From Hyalella azteca (lineage: Eukaryota; Arthropoda; Malacostraca; Amphipoda; Hyalellidae), in the NCBI RefSeq assembly GCF_000764305.2, contig NW_025935151.1, positions 372,001 through 436,000 of the forward strand: a stretch of 64,000 nt of DNA, written 5' to 3'. Below the pieces are notes generated by a model, which was not told the origin of the DNA, made no database searches, and saw only the letters and a list, made by a program, of their open reading frames with translations. Each line of letters begins with the position of its first letter. Positions within the stretch are counted from its first letter, which is position 1. Position numbers and translations under genes: made by a program. Shown piece after piece: positions 38,192 through 50,000 of this stretch.

Positions 38192-41100
38192 CTGATGACA
38201 GAAATAATATTTACGTGAGTACTAACTTATGATGAAACATAGTTTACAGAGATTAATGGGCTTTAAATTTTACAGGTTCAAAAGCAGCGCGAGTTTCTTG
38301 AAATATCTTAGTGTATTGCAATTTCTTATAACAGGAACATTTTCTTCCATAACCCGCATGAAACCAAGTTTAATACCGTAAGCTAGGGCAGTAATTACGC
38401 TTAAGGACAGATGGGGCTAAGCTCCTGAGATTTATGATCATATTCAACTAATTCAAGTTAATAATGACGGGTTATATCATTATTTATATTAATTCATATT
38501 CAGGTTATGTTGTATTGAATTAACCGGCATTTTTAAATATATATAGGGAGGCTTAAGCTCTATTTTAATTGGGTCTAATGACGCCAATGCCGTAAGCTTC
38601 ATTTGAAATTTTTTCATAGAATAAAATTTCAGTCTGTTTTGAATCATTTCCCGCTTAAATATAAGCAACCAATATTGCTATGGAAATTTAGCCTAAAAAT
38701 TCACAATTTGTGCGAACGGACCTGATGAAATATGATGATAAAGATGATCTGACGGGGTTTCAGTCCGTGGTTCCGGAGAATACACGTGCGTCTGGTTATC
38801 AGGAAGCTGCGGAAGTGCTCCCATGTGATGGCCGAAGCCATCGTTCTTAATCCGCAACGCTTGAGGACAATTATTGTGCGCCATGTGAAGAGGTCCCGGA
38901 AGCAGGGGCGGTGCAACAGGCAAATCTTCGTAAAGATCTGCAGCGTCGAGGTCACAGCTCGCTTTTTTGGAGGCAGCTTTGTAGGACCGCCACATTCTGC
39001 TGGAGAAACCAAGCACAAAAATCGTTGAGATAGGCTTATCCTGTTAACATGAAGCGCGCAACGAATGACATCACCGAGCCAATCACGGAAAATATGCAAA
39101 CCGTTTTTATAAAGGTTTTGATGCCTCAGGTGGTCTATTATTGTTGCCTGGAGGAAATTCACAGTAACAAAGTGCAATATACTTTGTTGAAACGCTGGGG
39201 GAATTAGCAATTGAAATAACATCGAAAATAAAGGAGAAATTTGAAAATTATCAATTATGGAAATGATCAAATATTTCTTAGCACAAACATATGCCCATGA
39301 AAGATATAAGTAAAAATTTAATTTATACTGCGCATGGCAGTGCAGGAATAAAAATGTTATGCGGCTAATGGATCCTAAGTGAAGTTTTTCTTGGAAGTTT
39401 GAAAATTGACAGAGCACTGGATGCTAAACAGCTTAGTATTTGCGTTAACGTCCCATATTTCTTATAAAATCCAGTTACCTTAATCAGAAATTTTACAATC
39501 ATTTCATTGTTGGAACGTTGAAAATTCTTTACAGAAAATTTTCTTCCATAATAACTGATCAGTGCACGTTCGTAATAAGTTTAGCCAACAATTCAGCGAA
39601 GCAATAATACGAAAGTGCAGAAGAACGGCGAGGGAGAAATCAAGCCCAGGTAGAAATTTTCAAACTCCTTGACACTCCTCATGCACGCCACGAACACTTC
39701 GCTAAAAAGCCACGATGGCTGACCCATGCAATGATGTCATTCATTCTGACAACGTTTTCTTGTAATCTTCAGCAATTTATACTTGAAATATGTGGTTTAA
39801 AACCGGTTTGAAGACCTGAATAAAACTGGTTTGAAAATTCGGTCAGCAGAAAAAATAGCAGTAATAAAATTTCTTCAGCCGTGAGGTAATAAAGAGTCTG
39901 ATGTCAAGTTGAATCGAAATATGAAACTGTGCATGAGTCTTCTCTTCACGGGAGCTCCATCTTATAAATGCCGTTTGAATGAGCAACAGACACGAAATGG
40001 GAGACTTCTATGCAAGGAGGGAATTTTGTGTAAGCGAAGGCTACGCTATAATTAAAGATCAACGACTTCTCGTGCAATGATGGATGAATAATTAAAGAAC
40101 CCATCAAACGCAACAACAAGGAAGACTGGCAAAAAAATCTGTGTATAAAGACATCGGATGATTAAGAATTATTGGCATCAGATACATGGCCAAAAATGTT
40201 CATAGAGCCGATCAAAATACATCGAACTAAGGTTCAACGCCAATAGATTTGGAGAAACATTGAACTATAGCCGTAAAGCTGGAGACGAGTCCCGTGGGAG
40301 AGCCTAGGTGCATACTAAGCGCAGCGGCGCGCGGTCATCTCCGGAGTGACAACCACCCGAAGTTAGGAGAATGTGCCTCGGGGCGTCGGCGTGTGGCCCA
40401 ATGTGCGTCTGTCATCCCCTTTTGTTTCTCGGCATTGCTTTCATCGAAGCCTAGAAATCATGGTCTAAGCTGCGACCGCTCAAAACAAAAGGAACAAAAA
40501 GCGCGGACCAGGAACAATGCAGGTCGGTGGTAGACAACCATGAGAGATGAGCATTAACATTTTCAAAGCTGACACTGAGAAGAATCGCATATTCATCGTG
40601 GACGGCAGGTATACCACTGATCACCTATAAACAATCACATACAGCGCCCTGGATTCATGCATGTAAGCCTATATCACGTTTTCCGAGGTTTTGGTTGAAA
40701 CCTATCGGAAACTAATCTTTGTTTCAGATCACGTTAGACTTTGTGAATTATCTAAGCTTATTAGATTCCTTTTTCTAACACCATAACTAATTATCTCTAG
40801 CTTAATATAAGACGAAAAAAATTTCACTTTGAGATCACTTCGCTTAGTGACAAATCGTAGAAACATAAAATGCGGATCGGAATGTTCAAAAGCCTATACA
40901 GGTAGGCGTCCGAACGTTCATCGCCATAAAAACAATTATGAACGGTGCAGGTAAGAAGTCGGTGATGAAAGGATCCTTAGGCACGAGCGACAAACCAAAA
41001 CAACAGAAGTTCATGGCATTCATCCTAGGCACGCACTGACGAAACAACAAGCATATCCCACGCGACAGAGAACAGCACCAGGAGTTCGCAGGTCTTTGAA

Positions 41101-42014
41101 TGAGTTAAGTGCGACAGTGATTTGCTTTGAACAAAGCGGCCACGAGCACAAACACATGATAAATATTTGCCCGCACAAAATTCGGTTCCACAAATCTTAC
41201 ACTCGGATTTCTGGGAGTGTGTTTTCTCTGAAGATTGGGTACTTGGGTAAGATAATCTAAAAACCGTATAGAAGAATATATTTAATAATAAGCAGGAAAA
41301 TAGGACACTTCCTCTCGTGACAGCACATGAATCCAAAAACTTAAGAACTAACAACTAATCTCCAGCCACTGATTGAATAATAATTGAAGAAGCAAAATAT
41401 TTGTTACATCTTACATGACAAGCAATGAGATAAGTCCAGTTGAGATTCTCAAAGCATAACTTCCGCAGCTGATTAAAATATCACCGCCATACGCAGATAA
41501 CATTGACATGCGTTCATGAAATCCTGGATACATTTTATAAAATCAGTGTCACGAAGATGTTACAAATATTAAGTTTTCGAAGCGAATCCTAAATTATAAA
41601 AAATATTCTACATACAGAATCTTTACAACCAATGAAAGCAGACTGTAAGCAACGATATTCAAAATAACTTATCACAAATCTCGCTCACCTGACGAATATG
41701 ACCGCGGCTATGAAGAAGAAGAGCCCCAGCACCGATGCGCTGATGATTATAGCAGGCATGGACACTTCCGGTGACGCACGAGGCAGACTTCCATCTTGCG
41801 AGGATCCAAAGCTGGTGCCGGCTTCGAGGGCCAGCGCCGGACACGTCCAAGGCCCGTTGCAGTCATCCGCGAGACTGTGTTCCAGAGGACCGTTGATGCC
41901 GGGGGGTTTAGGAGGCGGCGGAAGGTGGAACAGAGGCGGAGGTTCTGGTGGTCCGCCGCTGTAGCAGTCGCAATCCCAGGACGGTGGGCCCGGGAGAAAA
42001 TCGTCGGTGGCCAT
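36480..42014 (-). CDS. Three-exon gene for an unrecognised single-pass membrane protein with a long Ser/Asn/His-rich tail
   Basis: Join of 42014-41689, 38999-38722 and 38191-36480 on the minus strand; the three exons are listed separately below. All junctions are GT-AG and keep frame, giving 771 residues. Seen: proline-rich segment at 22-38, Cys at 15, 17, 52 and 58, hydrophobic segment at about 87-108, then a basic stretch (RMWRSYK, KK at 120-121) that favours N-out/C-in topology. The tail has YEDL at 132-135, a Ser-rich block at about 566-606, PPLPSR (PxxPxR, SH3-ligand-like) at 613-618, PKKKRR at 744-749 and an acidic C-terminus ending in CGDT. There is no signal peptide after the chosen ATG, so it is either a type III membrane protein or more exons lie upstream. 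I do not recognise the family and assign no function. A role as a signalling receptor or adaptor is inference only. The gene model is strong; the start is uncertain. Confidence 0.8.
38192..38721 (-). other. Intron between exons 2 and 3 (530 bp)
   Basis: The intron is bounded by CAG|gtccgt and tgtcatcag and is in phase 1. The content is AT-rich with no repeat or open frame of note. Confidence 0.75.
38722..38999 (-). CDS. Second exon: juxtamembrane cytoplasmic segment
   Basis: This 278-base exon follows a pyrimidine-rich acceptor (ggtttctccag) and ends with CAG|gtccgt. It completes the split codon of the previous exon as Ser109, encodes residues 110-201 and leaves one base for the next junction. 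It starts with basic residues (RMWRSYKAASKK), fitting a stop-transfer signal after the membrane segment, then an acidic stretch with YEDL (YxxL/YxxPhi type, possible SH2 or endocytic signal) and a proline-rich region. The acceptor is a CAGCAG tandem: use of the second AG removes one Ser and starts the exon at 38996. An overlapping longer open frame in another phase runs into the intron and is treated as a shadow. Confidence 0.78.
39000..41688 (-). other. Intron between exons 1 and 2 (2.69 kb)
   Basis: The intron is bounded by AG|gtgagc and a CAGCAG acceptor and is in phase 2. It is mostly AT-rich. It contains a GC-richer island at about 40270-40540 and a zinc-finger-like relic on the same strand at 41100-41230. 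No other exon-like segment was recognised. Confidence 0.7.
41100..41230 (-). pseudogene. Possible relic of a C2H2 zinc-finger coding segment
   Basis: One minus-strand frame reads EKTHSQKSECKICGTEF, then a decayed part, then FVQSKSLSHLTHSK. CxxC-G-x-x-F followed by F-x5-L and HLTH is the pattern of C2H2 fingers (F-x5-L-x2-H-x3-H), with residues missing between the pairs. The frame upstream and downstream shows no further finger. Its position inside an intron suggests a decayed insertion or a chance resemblance rather than an exon. Confidence 0.22.
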
Positions 42015-42026
42015 GGTCTTAGCCTC
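41689..42026 (-). CDS. First recognised exon: putative start, proline-rich N-terminus and membrane segment
   Basis: On the minus strand the exon opens after a pyrimidine-rich acceptor (gccccgacag) at 42027-42028 and ends at 41689 before a strong donor (AG|gtgagc), leaving two bases of a split codon. The putative start ATG at 42014-42012 sits in ACCATGG, a good Kozak context, 12 bases inside the exon. Translation gives 108 full codons: a proline-rich stretch with an LPPPP motif (EVH1-ligand-like if cytosolic), four cysteines in two pairs, and a hydrophobic run of about 22 residues at 87-108 just before the donor. The 12 bases before the ATG are open in the same frame (Glu-Ala-Lys-Thr), so the exon could instead be internal, with signal peptide and ectodomain in upstream exons. 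The ATG is preferred for its context only. Confidence 0.75.
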
Positions 42027-42028
42027 CT

Positions 42029-42930
42029 GTCGGGGCAAAAAGTGATTAAAGTTATTAAAGAATCGAAAATGTTTTATGCACTAGAAGAGGGAGCTCATCG
42101 AGTTTAATTATTAGATCACTTTCGAAAAAAAATAATGAAAGATAAACGCAGGAAATGTTGAAGTTACGCCGATAAGGAATTTCTAACCTTCAATGACTCC
42201 AATTATTGGAAATATAAATTATTCTAAATCAAATCGTTTCTTTTTTGCAGTTTATATTCGACTTTCAAACATTCAGAGCCAATTTCTTGAAAGGCGATTT
42301 CAAGTAATTTTCAGCGGGTCAGATTAGTTTTAGAAAAAGATGATCATATCGAGAAAAATCTAAAACAAGCGGGAAGCTCCAACGTGTAGTGATCTAATTA
42401 TCCCGTAACTCCGTATCGTGGATACATGAAAGCTTATCGCCCGCAATGGTGCCAGGATCGAGCGTTGCTAACGCATAGGACAAAAACCATTCAAGTTAAT
42501 TCGTTTACAAATATGATGTAACTCAAAAATTTACTTTGCTGGTTCCCAATAGGAGTACATTTCCAAGCAACTTTTGGCACTCGCAGGCATGAAATGGTTG
42601 GCTAGTGCAAAAATACATCATAAGAACAAAAAAAATTTTCTTGTTCTCTTATTTTCCCAATTTCCAGCCGCCAAAGAAAAAAAGAACCTACTACTTTCGA
42701 CAGTTTGGCCAAGCATTAGCTATTAGGTCTTGCCAGATATTGTCGAATTTATAATTAAGTAGGTTATCATTACCCGCTAATGGGAAGAAAACTGTCAAGT
42801 TGAATAATTTTGTACAAATCACCAATACGCAATGAAATTTATATCTTTAAAACTTAGAAAAGTCCTAAATTCAGAAACAGATCACCTGCAATTCGACTGA
42901 GTTTTTCACTTCAGCTACAATGTATAAGTT
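42029..42930. other. Sequence 5' of the gene: presumed intron or upstream region
   Basis: It lies directly upstream, on the minus strand, of the acceptor of the first recognised exon, so at least part should be intron. No upstream exon could be identified. Confidence 0.5.
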
Positions 42931-43097
42931 GTATTATTGCGAAGCTGCGAAACATGATGCATTATTACGGAGCCACGCTACAAGATGCATTACTGCGGGA
43001 TTACGATACAATATGCAGGTATTATTGCGGAGCTGCGATATATGTATTATCGTGCAGATACGATTATTGTATTATTGTATGTACATGTATTATTGCA
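42931..43097. repeat. Degenerate minisatellite, unit about 29 bp
   Basis: TATTATTGCGGAGCTGCGA-like blocks recur at about 42932, 42961, 42990 and 43020 and more degenerate ones at 43045-43090, with ATGATGCAT or ATGCAGG between them. Confidence 0.75.
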
Positions 43098-45943
43098 AAT
43101 TGTTTGCTGACTTGACTATCCTATGCCTGTACTATTCGCGTGGACGACACTCCCTCTCACCAAGAACACGTCCTCCCAACAATTAACCGCTAAAAGCTAC
43201 ATCATTTGGTTCTTAGTTGCGCCATTACTTTGGGCGTGAACCAATAAAAGGAGTTTTATAGCTGGAGTCCAAGCGTTTGCATTGATTTTACATGTAAAAC
43301 GTTTTCTAATTAAAACTACGCGGCAGCAAAAAATATCTCTCCAACATGGAGCATCAGTAATTGCGAGGGCGACTGTTGACTAAACGGCTGGCAGAAAGTG
43401 CGTGACAAATATTTCGCTCAGATGAAATTTTCGCATCTTCGGAAACAACAAAAAATTTCTGGCGTAGCGCGAAGAGCTATGAAAAGAAGCCCATAATTGC
43501 ATCAGAAAAAGTTACAGCTTTGCACGGCGCGGCTTCGAAAAAAAGCAGCTGACGCAATAAAAACGTCGTAAGTATTAAGGTCATGATGCATTCAACTCCA
43601 ATGGGAAGATGAGTCGTTCCCATGCTTCGAAATTATACTATTTTAATTTAGATAACTTCGATAATTATCAATAATCATGTAGATAACCTAGAGATACACA
43701 GGGCGAATCAAGTAATGTTCAAATTTTACGTTCTGTCCTAGTTCGACCAGATGTTGCGCATTGTTTCACTCTACGTTCGTATCTCTTACAACACAGCCTC
43801 ATGATCAACAGGTGTCAACTGCTGCTCTAGTCAGAAATTACAAGTAAAAAACAAGCCTTCCACATTTGTTAACTATATTAGTGTTCAGAAAAAATTAAAG
43901 ATTGGAACAGTTGTTGACAGAAAAAACTATCGTTATCGATAAATATAATTTTCGTGTTCAAGAGAGTCAGAGACCACACTACACGTAGAACGAAAATGAA
44001 GCATTCAATTTCACTTACTTTTTCGATAATTTGTGCACGTTTCATCAGTCCGAGAAACAATTGTATGTACATTAAAACCAAGTAATCCGTAAGATACAAG
44101 TTTAATCGCGGGCACGAACAAATAAAAGTAACTGAGTAGATGCACTTAATACATGTAACTCAGTAAATGGTCGTCAGCCACGATCATCATTCCTCAGCAG
44201 GTTAAACCACAACATGATAAAAATCACAGCTCAGATGACAATTACAGCGAAGACTACCATTAAATCTGGAGGAGCCAGGACGTTTCAAATTACACCCTTG
44301 CTATCCACAGGTTACGACAACATCCACCGCCAACAAGCACTACCAAGATAAGAGCCGAAATCGGGTTTGAATATAAATTGAGACATCTTAGGCCTAACTC
44401 GAAGACATGGCTGCTGCCTCCTGTTCAGTGGCTCACAAGACTTGCTCCGAGTCCAAGATCTGCTCTAAGAGCCGGTGGTATGTAACGACTTCGTACGCAG
44501 AGCAGAGAACAAAAGCTCCCACGAGCCTGTGGTGTCAAACCACAAGGTAGGTGGGCGCAGCATACCGCTTTTGATACTTAAACTTCGCGCAGGCTGGCAC
44601 GAGAAGACATGCGTCGCTGATCACAGCTAAAATATCGGTGCCTCAAACTTAACTGATCAGGCTTGTTCGTCTTAATTAGTTAGATAACTATTTATTCAAG
44701 ATTAATGCATACATAATTTTTACAGAAGTCTTTTGGCCGACTAAAAAACAAAACCTATATACATGCATATTATTGCGTTTGTCATATGCATATTTATAAT
44801 ATGCCATTGCGAACATCAGTTGCAACGAATTCACATACATTTTTTAATGCCATATTCATATTCAAGTCGACCGGATTAAAGTTTAATTCAAGACTGTACA
44901 TCAATGCTGCCACAGCCTGACATCATCAAAAATACTTGAAAAATAAGAGTATAAAAATGCAAGCTGCAATCAGAGTCTGGATTAACCACAAACCTGTGTT
45001 AAGACTCTCAAACTCAGACAAAAGAAAGAGAAGAAAATGTGCACACAGCACCAGCACAAAGATGATGACTGTTCACTCTACAGTGTACAGCAATAACAAA
45101 GCATTTCTGCTTATACTTACTGAAGCCTCTATAGCGCGTGTAATGCATCTTGATTACGGTTTAAGAAAAGTTTTTATTGTGTGCAAGCGCACAATAAAAA
45201 GTTATTTTATGTTAGATTCTCATGACATTTTCTTTGCACATTTTCTCTTCGACTTTTTTCACAGAGACAGTCCCTTATCATTAATATTTTTTTATTCGAC
45301 ATGAATATCTGATGATAAAATGTCAGGTCATGAAACATATTGACCACAAAAAGATAACGAAAGAATTTAAAACAACATGGCACAAAAATTCTACATTTAA
45401 CATCTAGTAAGCCTAAAGGGACACAACATTTCGACGCTAAAACCTACGCTCGTTATCTGGTCCGTTGCAATTTACCCACAAAAGAATGCGGGACCCTCCG
45501 TGAAAACAAATTTTAATTGGAATGGCATACAATTGGAATAGTAAACATGAGGCTCATGAATGTTGACTCGGTTACGAGGATGCTGGCTTATTCACAAGCC
45601 TGGGTGGCCCACAACTAAAGTGCCCTTGAACGTCGCCAGCGCCGGGCCACGATTTGAAGGTCGCAGTGCGCCCAGGTGAGAAAACAACTGCTCGTCATAA
45701 TCATGTTCTCCGACACTTTCAAGTAATTTAATACATTGTTGCTATCATTGAATCCCTATTTATACACACATTCATTCCCTGAATAAATGAACAGCTAAGT
45801 AAATATGGCAGCAAATATCATTAATCTATGTTTGGACCTCAGCAGAAAGTTCTGAGCAATTGTAAAAGCTTACGTGAAGAGTCAACAAGTTATAATCATA
45901 GATAAACAATACGGGATAACAATGCCTTCGGTCTGTGTCGTAT
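43098..45943. other. No gene seen
   Basis: A GC-richer patch at 44400-44640 contains the stem TGTGGT/ACCACA near 44532. A 122-codon frame at 44936-45304 lacks any recognisable motif. Confidence 0.5.
45168..45202. repeat. Near-perfect hairpin, 14 of 16 pairs
   Basis: AGTTTTTATTGTGTGC and GCGCACAATAAAAAGT face each other across a two-base AA loop. Confidence 0.7.
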
Positions 45944-46020
45944 ATCGTTACTATATGCAGGCAATCTATTCGTTTACTATATGCAGGCATCATCGTTACT
46001 ATATGCAGGCAATCTATTCG
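45944..46020. repeat. Short tandem repeat, 48-bp period
   Basis: ATCGTTACTATATGCAGGCA is found at 45944 and 45992, each followed by ATCTATTCG. A partial third copy of TTACTATATGCAGGCA lies between them at 45974. Confidence 0.9.
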
Positions 46021-46249
46021 GTTAATACAGAGTATTATTTTATTTTTATTATTTATTCACCATTTACGGCTGAATGACAAAAAGGAATTAAGGCCCATGC
46101 AGAATAACCTGGATCAAGTGGAGAAATCTGCTCTAGTCATAAGGGAATTAGTGGACGTTTAGATAACGAAGATCCTATGTGATTACGTACTGAATTATGG
46201 TGCGGCACGTAGTGATACAAACATACAGCATGCGTGATGACACGCAGGC

Positions 46250-46430
46250 ACAGAATTCTGTATATGACCGGTACAGCATTCTATATATAACAGGTTACAG
46301 CATTCTATAGATGGCGGTTGCGTTCGAGTATAACGCGCGGCATTACACTGCATTTTATAGCGGTTGCATACGAGTATACAGTAATATGCGGCCGCTACTG
46401 CATTCCATCGAGGTTGCTATGAATTATAGA
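46250..46430. repeat. Degenerate repeat around TACAGCATTCTATA
   Basis: Blocks such as ACAGAATTCTGTATATG, TACAGCATTCTATATATAAC, TACAGCATTCTATAGATGGC and ACTGCATTTTATAGCGG recur irregularly, with GGTTGC and CGAGTATA between the last copies. Confidence 0.6.
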
Positions 46431-46980
46431 CCGTGCATATATAGCCAACATTGGGCATAAGCAAATATCTATAGTGACTTAATCATTTCTAATCGTGAAC
46501 TAATAATTTCACCATTGTGTTCGAAAGGATTTTATACAAATTCAGAAACTTTTCTTACAGTGAGATTAATTTCCGACACTACAAAATTCTGCAAGTTGAA
46601 TGATAAAACCGGTTAGACCAAAGTCAATTATGAATTAATTATCTACATAATTAAATAAAAATGTATATTTTAATCAAATTATGTTCAATTATAGTCCTAG
46701 TAAACATAAAGTTCGGCTGCGTGGCGATGCTATGAGCCTAGGCACTCCAGTCACTCAGAAAAATGATTGATATTTTGTACAAAAACCGATGCACTTCTGT
46801 CTTTGTGTCATCCTGACCCTGCTTGACCCGGCACAAGGGCGTATCAACGCTACGTCCGCTTTCTGGTCGAGCTGTATGAAGAAACTGTGTCAATATTAGG
46901 ACAATAAGACACGCTGAGTTTTCTTAGTGAACATTGCAGGTCAGCCCGCAGCTGCAGACGAGGTGAGTGCGGCAAGCAGA

Positions 46981-47090
46981 CCAGGGCCATGCAGCCCTGC
47001 AGACCAGAGCCATGCAGTCCTGCAGACCAGGGCCATGCAGCCCTGCAGACCAGGGCCATGCAGTCCTGCAGACCAGGGCCATGCAGCTCA
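46981..47090. repeat. GC-rich 23-bp minisatellite, 4.8 copies
   Basis: Units start at 46981, 47004, 47027, 47050 and 47073 and contain CCAGGGCCATGCAG and CTGCAGA. The copies alternate between AGCCCTGC and AGTCCTGC. Sixty-nine bases (three units) is a multiple of three, so both strands stay open by chance. Confidence 0.95.
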
Positions 47091-50000
47091 AGCCACGGCG
47101 ATTCATGGGAGGTCTTATGGAACTGCGAGGATTACACGCAGAAAAATTAACGAGTTAAATTGTCCAAATCTTGACACGCTTCCTTACCAGCAGCACGAAC
47201 AGAGAGCGAAGGTAGCACTCATTCGCTCTTTTTCTGAGCCAAACTGGGTCAAAACGACCCACAAAATGAGCAAAAATGTTTTATTTTATTTCTTAGTGTA
47301 TTGGTAAAGCGTCGGTGACACAGCAAGAGGCTCGGCTTATGAGTTTGATCACATTTAAGATTTGCTGAAAATTGAAATTTCGAGATGAAAATCGGCACAA
47401 ATGAATCTCCCAACTGCTCACTTCCAAGCACACAAAATAAACATATAACGGAAGAAAACGGCGTAAATTGTTCGTCAACTTCACAGCTGCAGTTGCAGGA
47501 GTAACACAACAGGCAAAAATTTTCGACACGAACTCGAGCTCTTCCGAGAAATGCTTATGAGGAAAACCGCCGCAAGGTCTTCATTCGCAAGAAAAACAGA
47601 CACGTTTTCTTCCCAGGGCAAAATTTTGTAACAACGTCAAAAGGAACGACTTTCTTACGTTGTATATACGAGTCCGCACCATTGCATATCACGATATTAC
47701 GTAAGGTTTCTCTATGGCTTCAGAAAATCTTATATACTTCCAACACTAACGAAGTCTTGTGCGAACACTAACGAAGTCTTTAGGAGATATCAATTTTCTT
47801 TATCACGAACTATAGGAATTATCTTTATAGGGAATGTATATTGAAGTAAAACAAAATGAAACCCAACTATTAAATCAATTTTCTCTTGAAATGACAAAAC
47901 GCCAAAAGGTGCTTAATAAATGTTTTAATGAAAATATTTGGAAATTATTTCTTGAAAATAATCAACACTAATTAAAATGATCACAGGAGGTAAAATTTAA
48001 AATATCTCTAGAGTGAAAATCATTTGATTTTATTTACCGGCTTGGCTTTTCCTATTCTATCCTATTCGTTTAATTCTCCTATTCTAGATAATGAACTGAG
48101 CGTGAGAAAAAGATTTTATGGTAAAATTAAAAATTAAATTCGCCGATATTGCCCCACAGTTCAAATTTTGAAAGATCACATCGACCAGCATGAGAGAAGC
48201 CACTGAAAAACAACGGCGGTTACGTCACGAATTTCCCGACCATATTTGCCGGAATTCGACTTTTTACAGGATTGTACGATCGTTCATTCGACGCATTCGT
48301 GCAGAAACAATGAGAGATTGAAACACCAGATTGAAACGACTGATAATTTCTCAATTTCACGGGAAGAACAATGGTCCGAGTGCGTGATTTTATCAGTAAT
48401 ATTTAAGTCTTTGTGCAAGTTCTTTATCAGCATCATGACTAGAATGATCAGAACGTATCCTGTTCAATGAACTGAAACATTTCAGTGAAATTGAAAGGAG
48501 TAAAAGTTTTTGTGCTGCCAGGTGCCTCTATAGAAATACGTTTCTTTGATAAAAAAACATGGTACTAGAAGCAATGAAGTGCGGATTGAAGCGGATATAA
48601 TTTGGCATGAATCACAAGTTACAATAAAGTGAACGCTTTCTAGGGCCTGTATAACAATAACAAAAGGGCCGTTATGGCAAACTCTTTTACATATGAAGGA
48701 AATAATCATGCACCTACAAAAGGTCGCCATATGAATACAAAAAATAGACGATTATCTGCGATAAAAATATGACCTACAGTGGAAATATATTATACTTAAT
48801 GTCACTTAATACAAAATTAAAGCATAAAAGTTCAGAATAATAAAGACACAAAAAATCCTCAATAAACAGGCACTAAGACTTGTTTGAGCTCAATGCAAAG
48901 CTAGGTATCCATTCAATTCTTACTTTACCAAGTTATTTATTTGTTAAATTCATAGCAGCTTAAAAAGTCATCAGCAAAGAAACTACATACATCGCGAACG
49001 CATAAAACCTCAGAGTTCAGTGGCATCGCTGGCCTCATTTTTCCTCAATAAAACCGCAATGAAGAAAAGCAACTGAAGCAAAAGGCAGCTCATGACACAA
49101 AATTGCGCCTTTTCTCAAGATCTAAAGAGACCCTTAGCGCCTATGCCGTCTCTAGAGGAGAGGGGAGTGGGTAGCTCACATACGCAAGAGGCAAGAATTT
49201 GTTCGAACATTTTGGTAGAATATACACCCAAACTAGCAACTAATATATTACATTTTTCCTCAATGCCAAAAGCGGATAGAAGAATATAGCCAAGGCCTCG
49301 AAATACATTTAAATAATACATTTTCAAGAAGTATGCGGAAAGAATGACCGATCAAGGCTCTATGTCATATGAATTAAACTCTTGTTCTATCTGAAACCAG
49401 TTAAAAGTGCATGAATTCAACACAACATATTCCAAAAGATAAGCAGGTTTTTTGTGGGACTAATAATTTTTAGCATTTGGTACGCTACAAAATTATAAGC
49501 AAATCTCAATCTACTTTTGAAGAATCACTATAAGGAGTTTGTAACATCTGTTGCAGACACATGCATTCGCGATCGCAGGTAAGATGTAACAATTTCGGTG
49601 CTGCAACGGCACAGCCAATTTGTGAACTAGTTCCAGCACCGGGAGTCTCTCGTCTCCTAAATAGCTTTCAAGCTAACCCTATTCCCTCCAATTTTCCACG
49701 AAGGTTCGAAAATTCGCCAGAAAACGGAGTGAGGAAGGGGAAGAGCTGCGGAGGAACGATTGCCGGTTGTTGCTACAGCAAGAAAAGCTTGCTCTGTAAA
49801 AAAAACTTACTTTGGAGACGCTTGGACGTGAGAAATTAGACAATCCATCGGACCAACGAGAACGACAGCAAAGTTCGAGAGGTGAAGTCCAGACGAGCGC
49901 AGAAACAAACTCTTTAGAGAAATGAACAACCACCTTACGGATTCTCGACATTTATTCGCGCTATCCAGAAAATTAAGAGCACCATTCAAGACAGAGGAAA

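Noticed and set aside
38701..39417. 238-codon minus-strand open frame
   Set aside because: It overlaps exon 2 in another phase and runs through its acceptor into the intron; the spliced frame explains the region better.
36480..42014. Identity with Golden goal (a receptor with a long cytoplasmic tail)
   Set aside because: I see no YYD tripeptide in the tail and no TSP1 or CUB domain in the visible part, so naming would be unsupported.
41698..42107. Plus-strand frames opposite exon 1
   Set aside because: Antisense shadows; composition follows from the proline-rich coding strand.
44936..45304. 122-codon plus-strand frame as a gene
   Set aside because: Composition follows AT-rich DNA, it spans a hairpin, and no family signature is visible.
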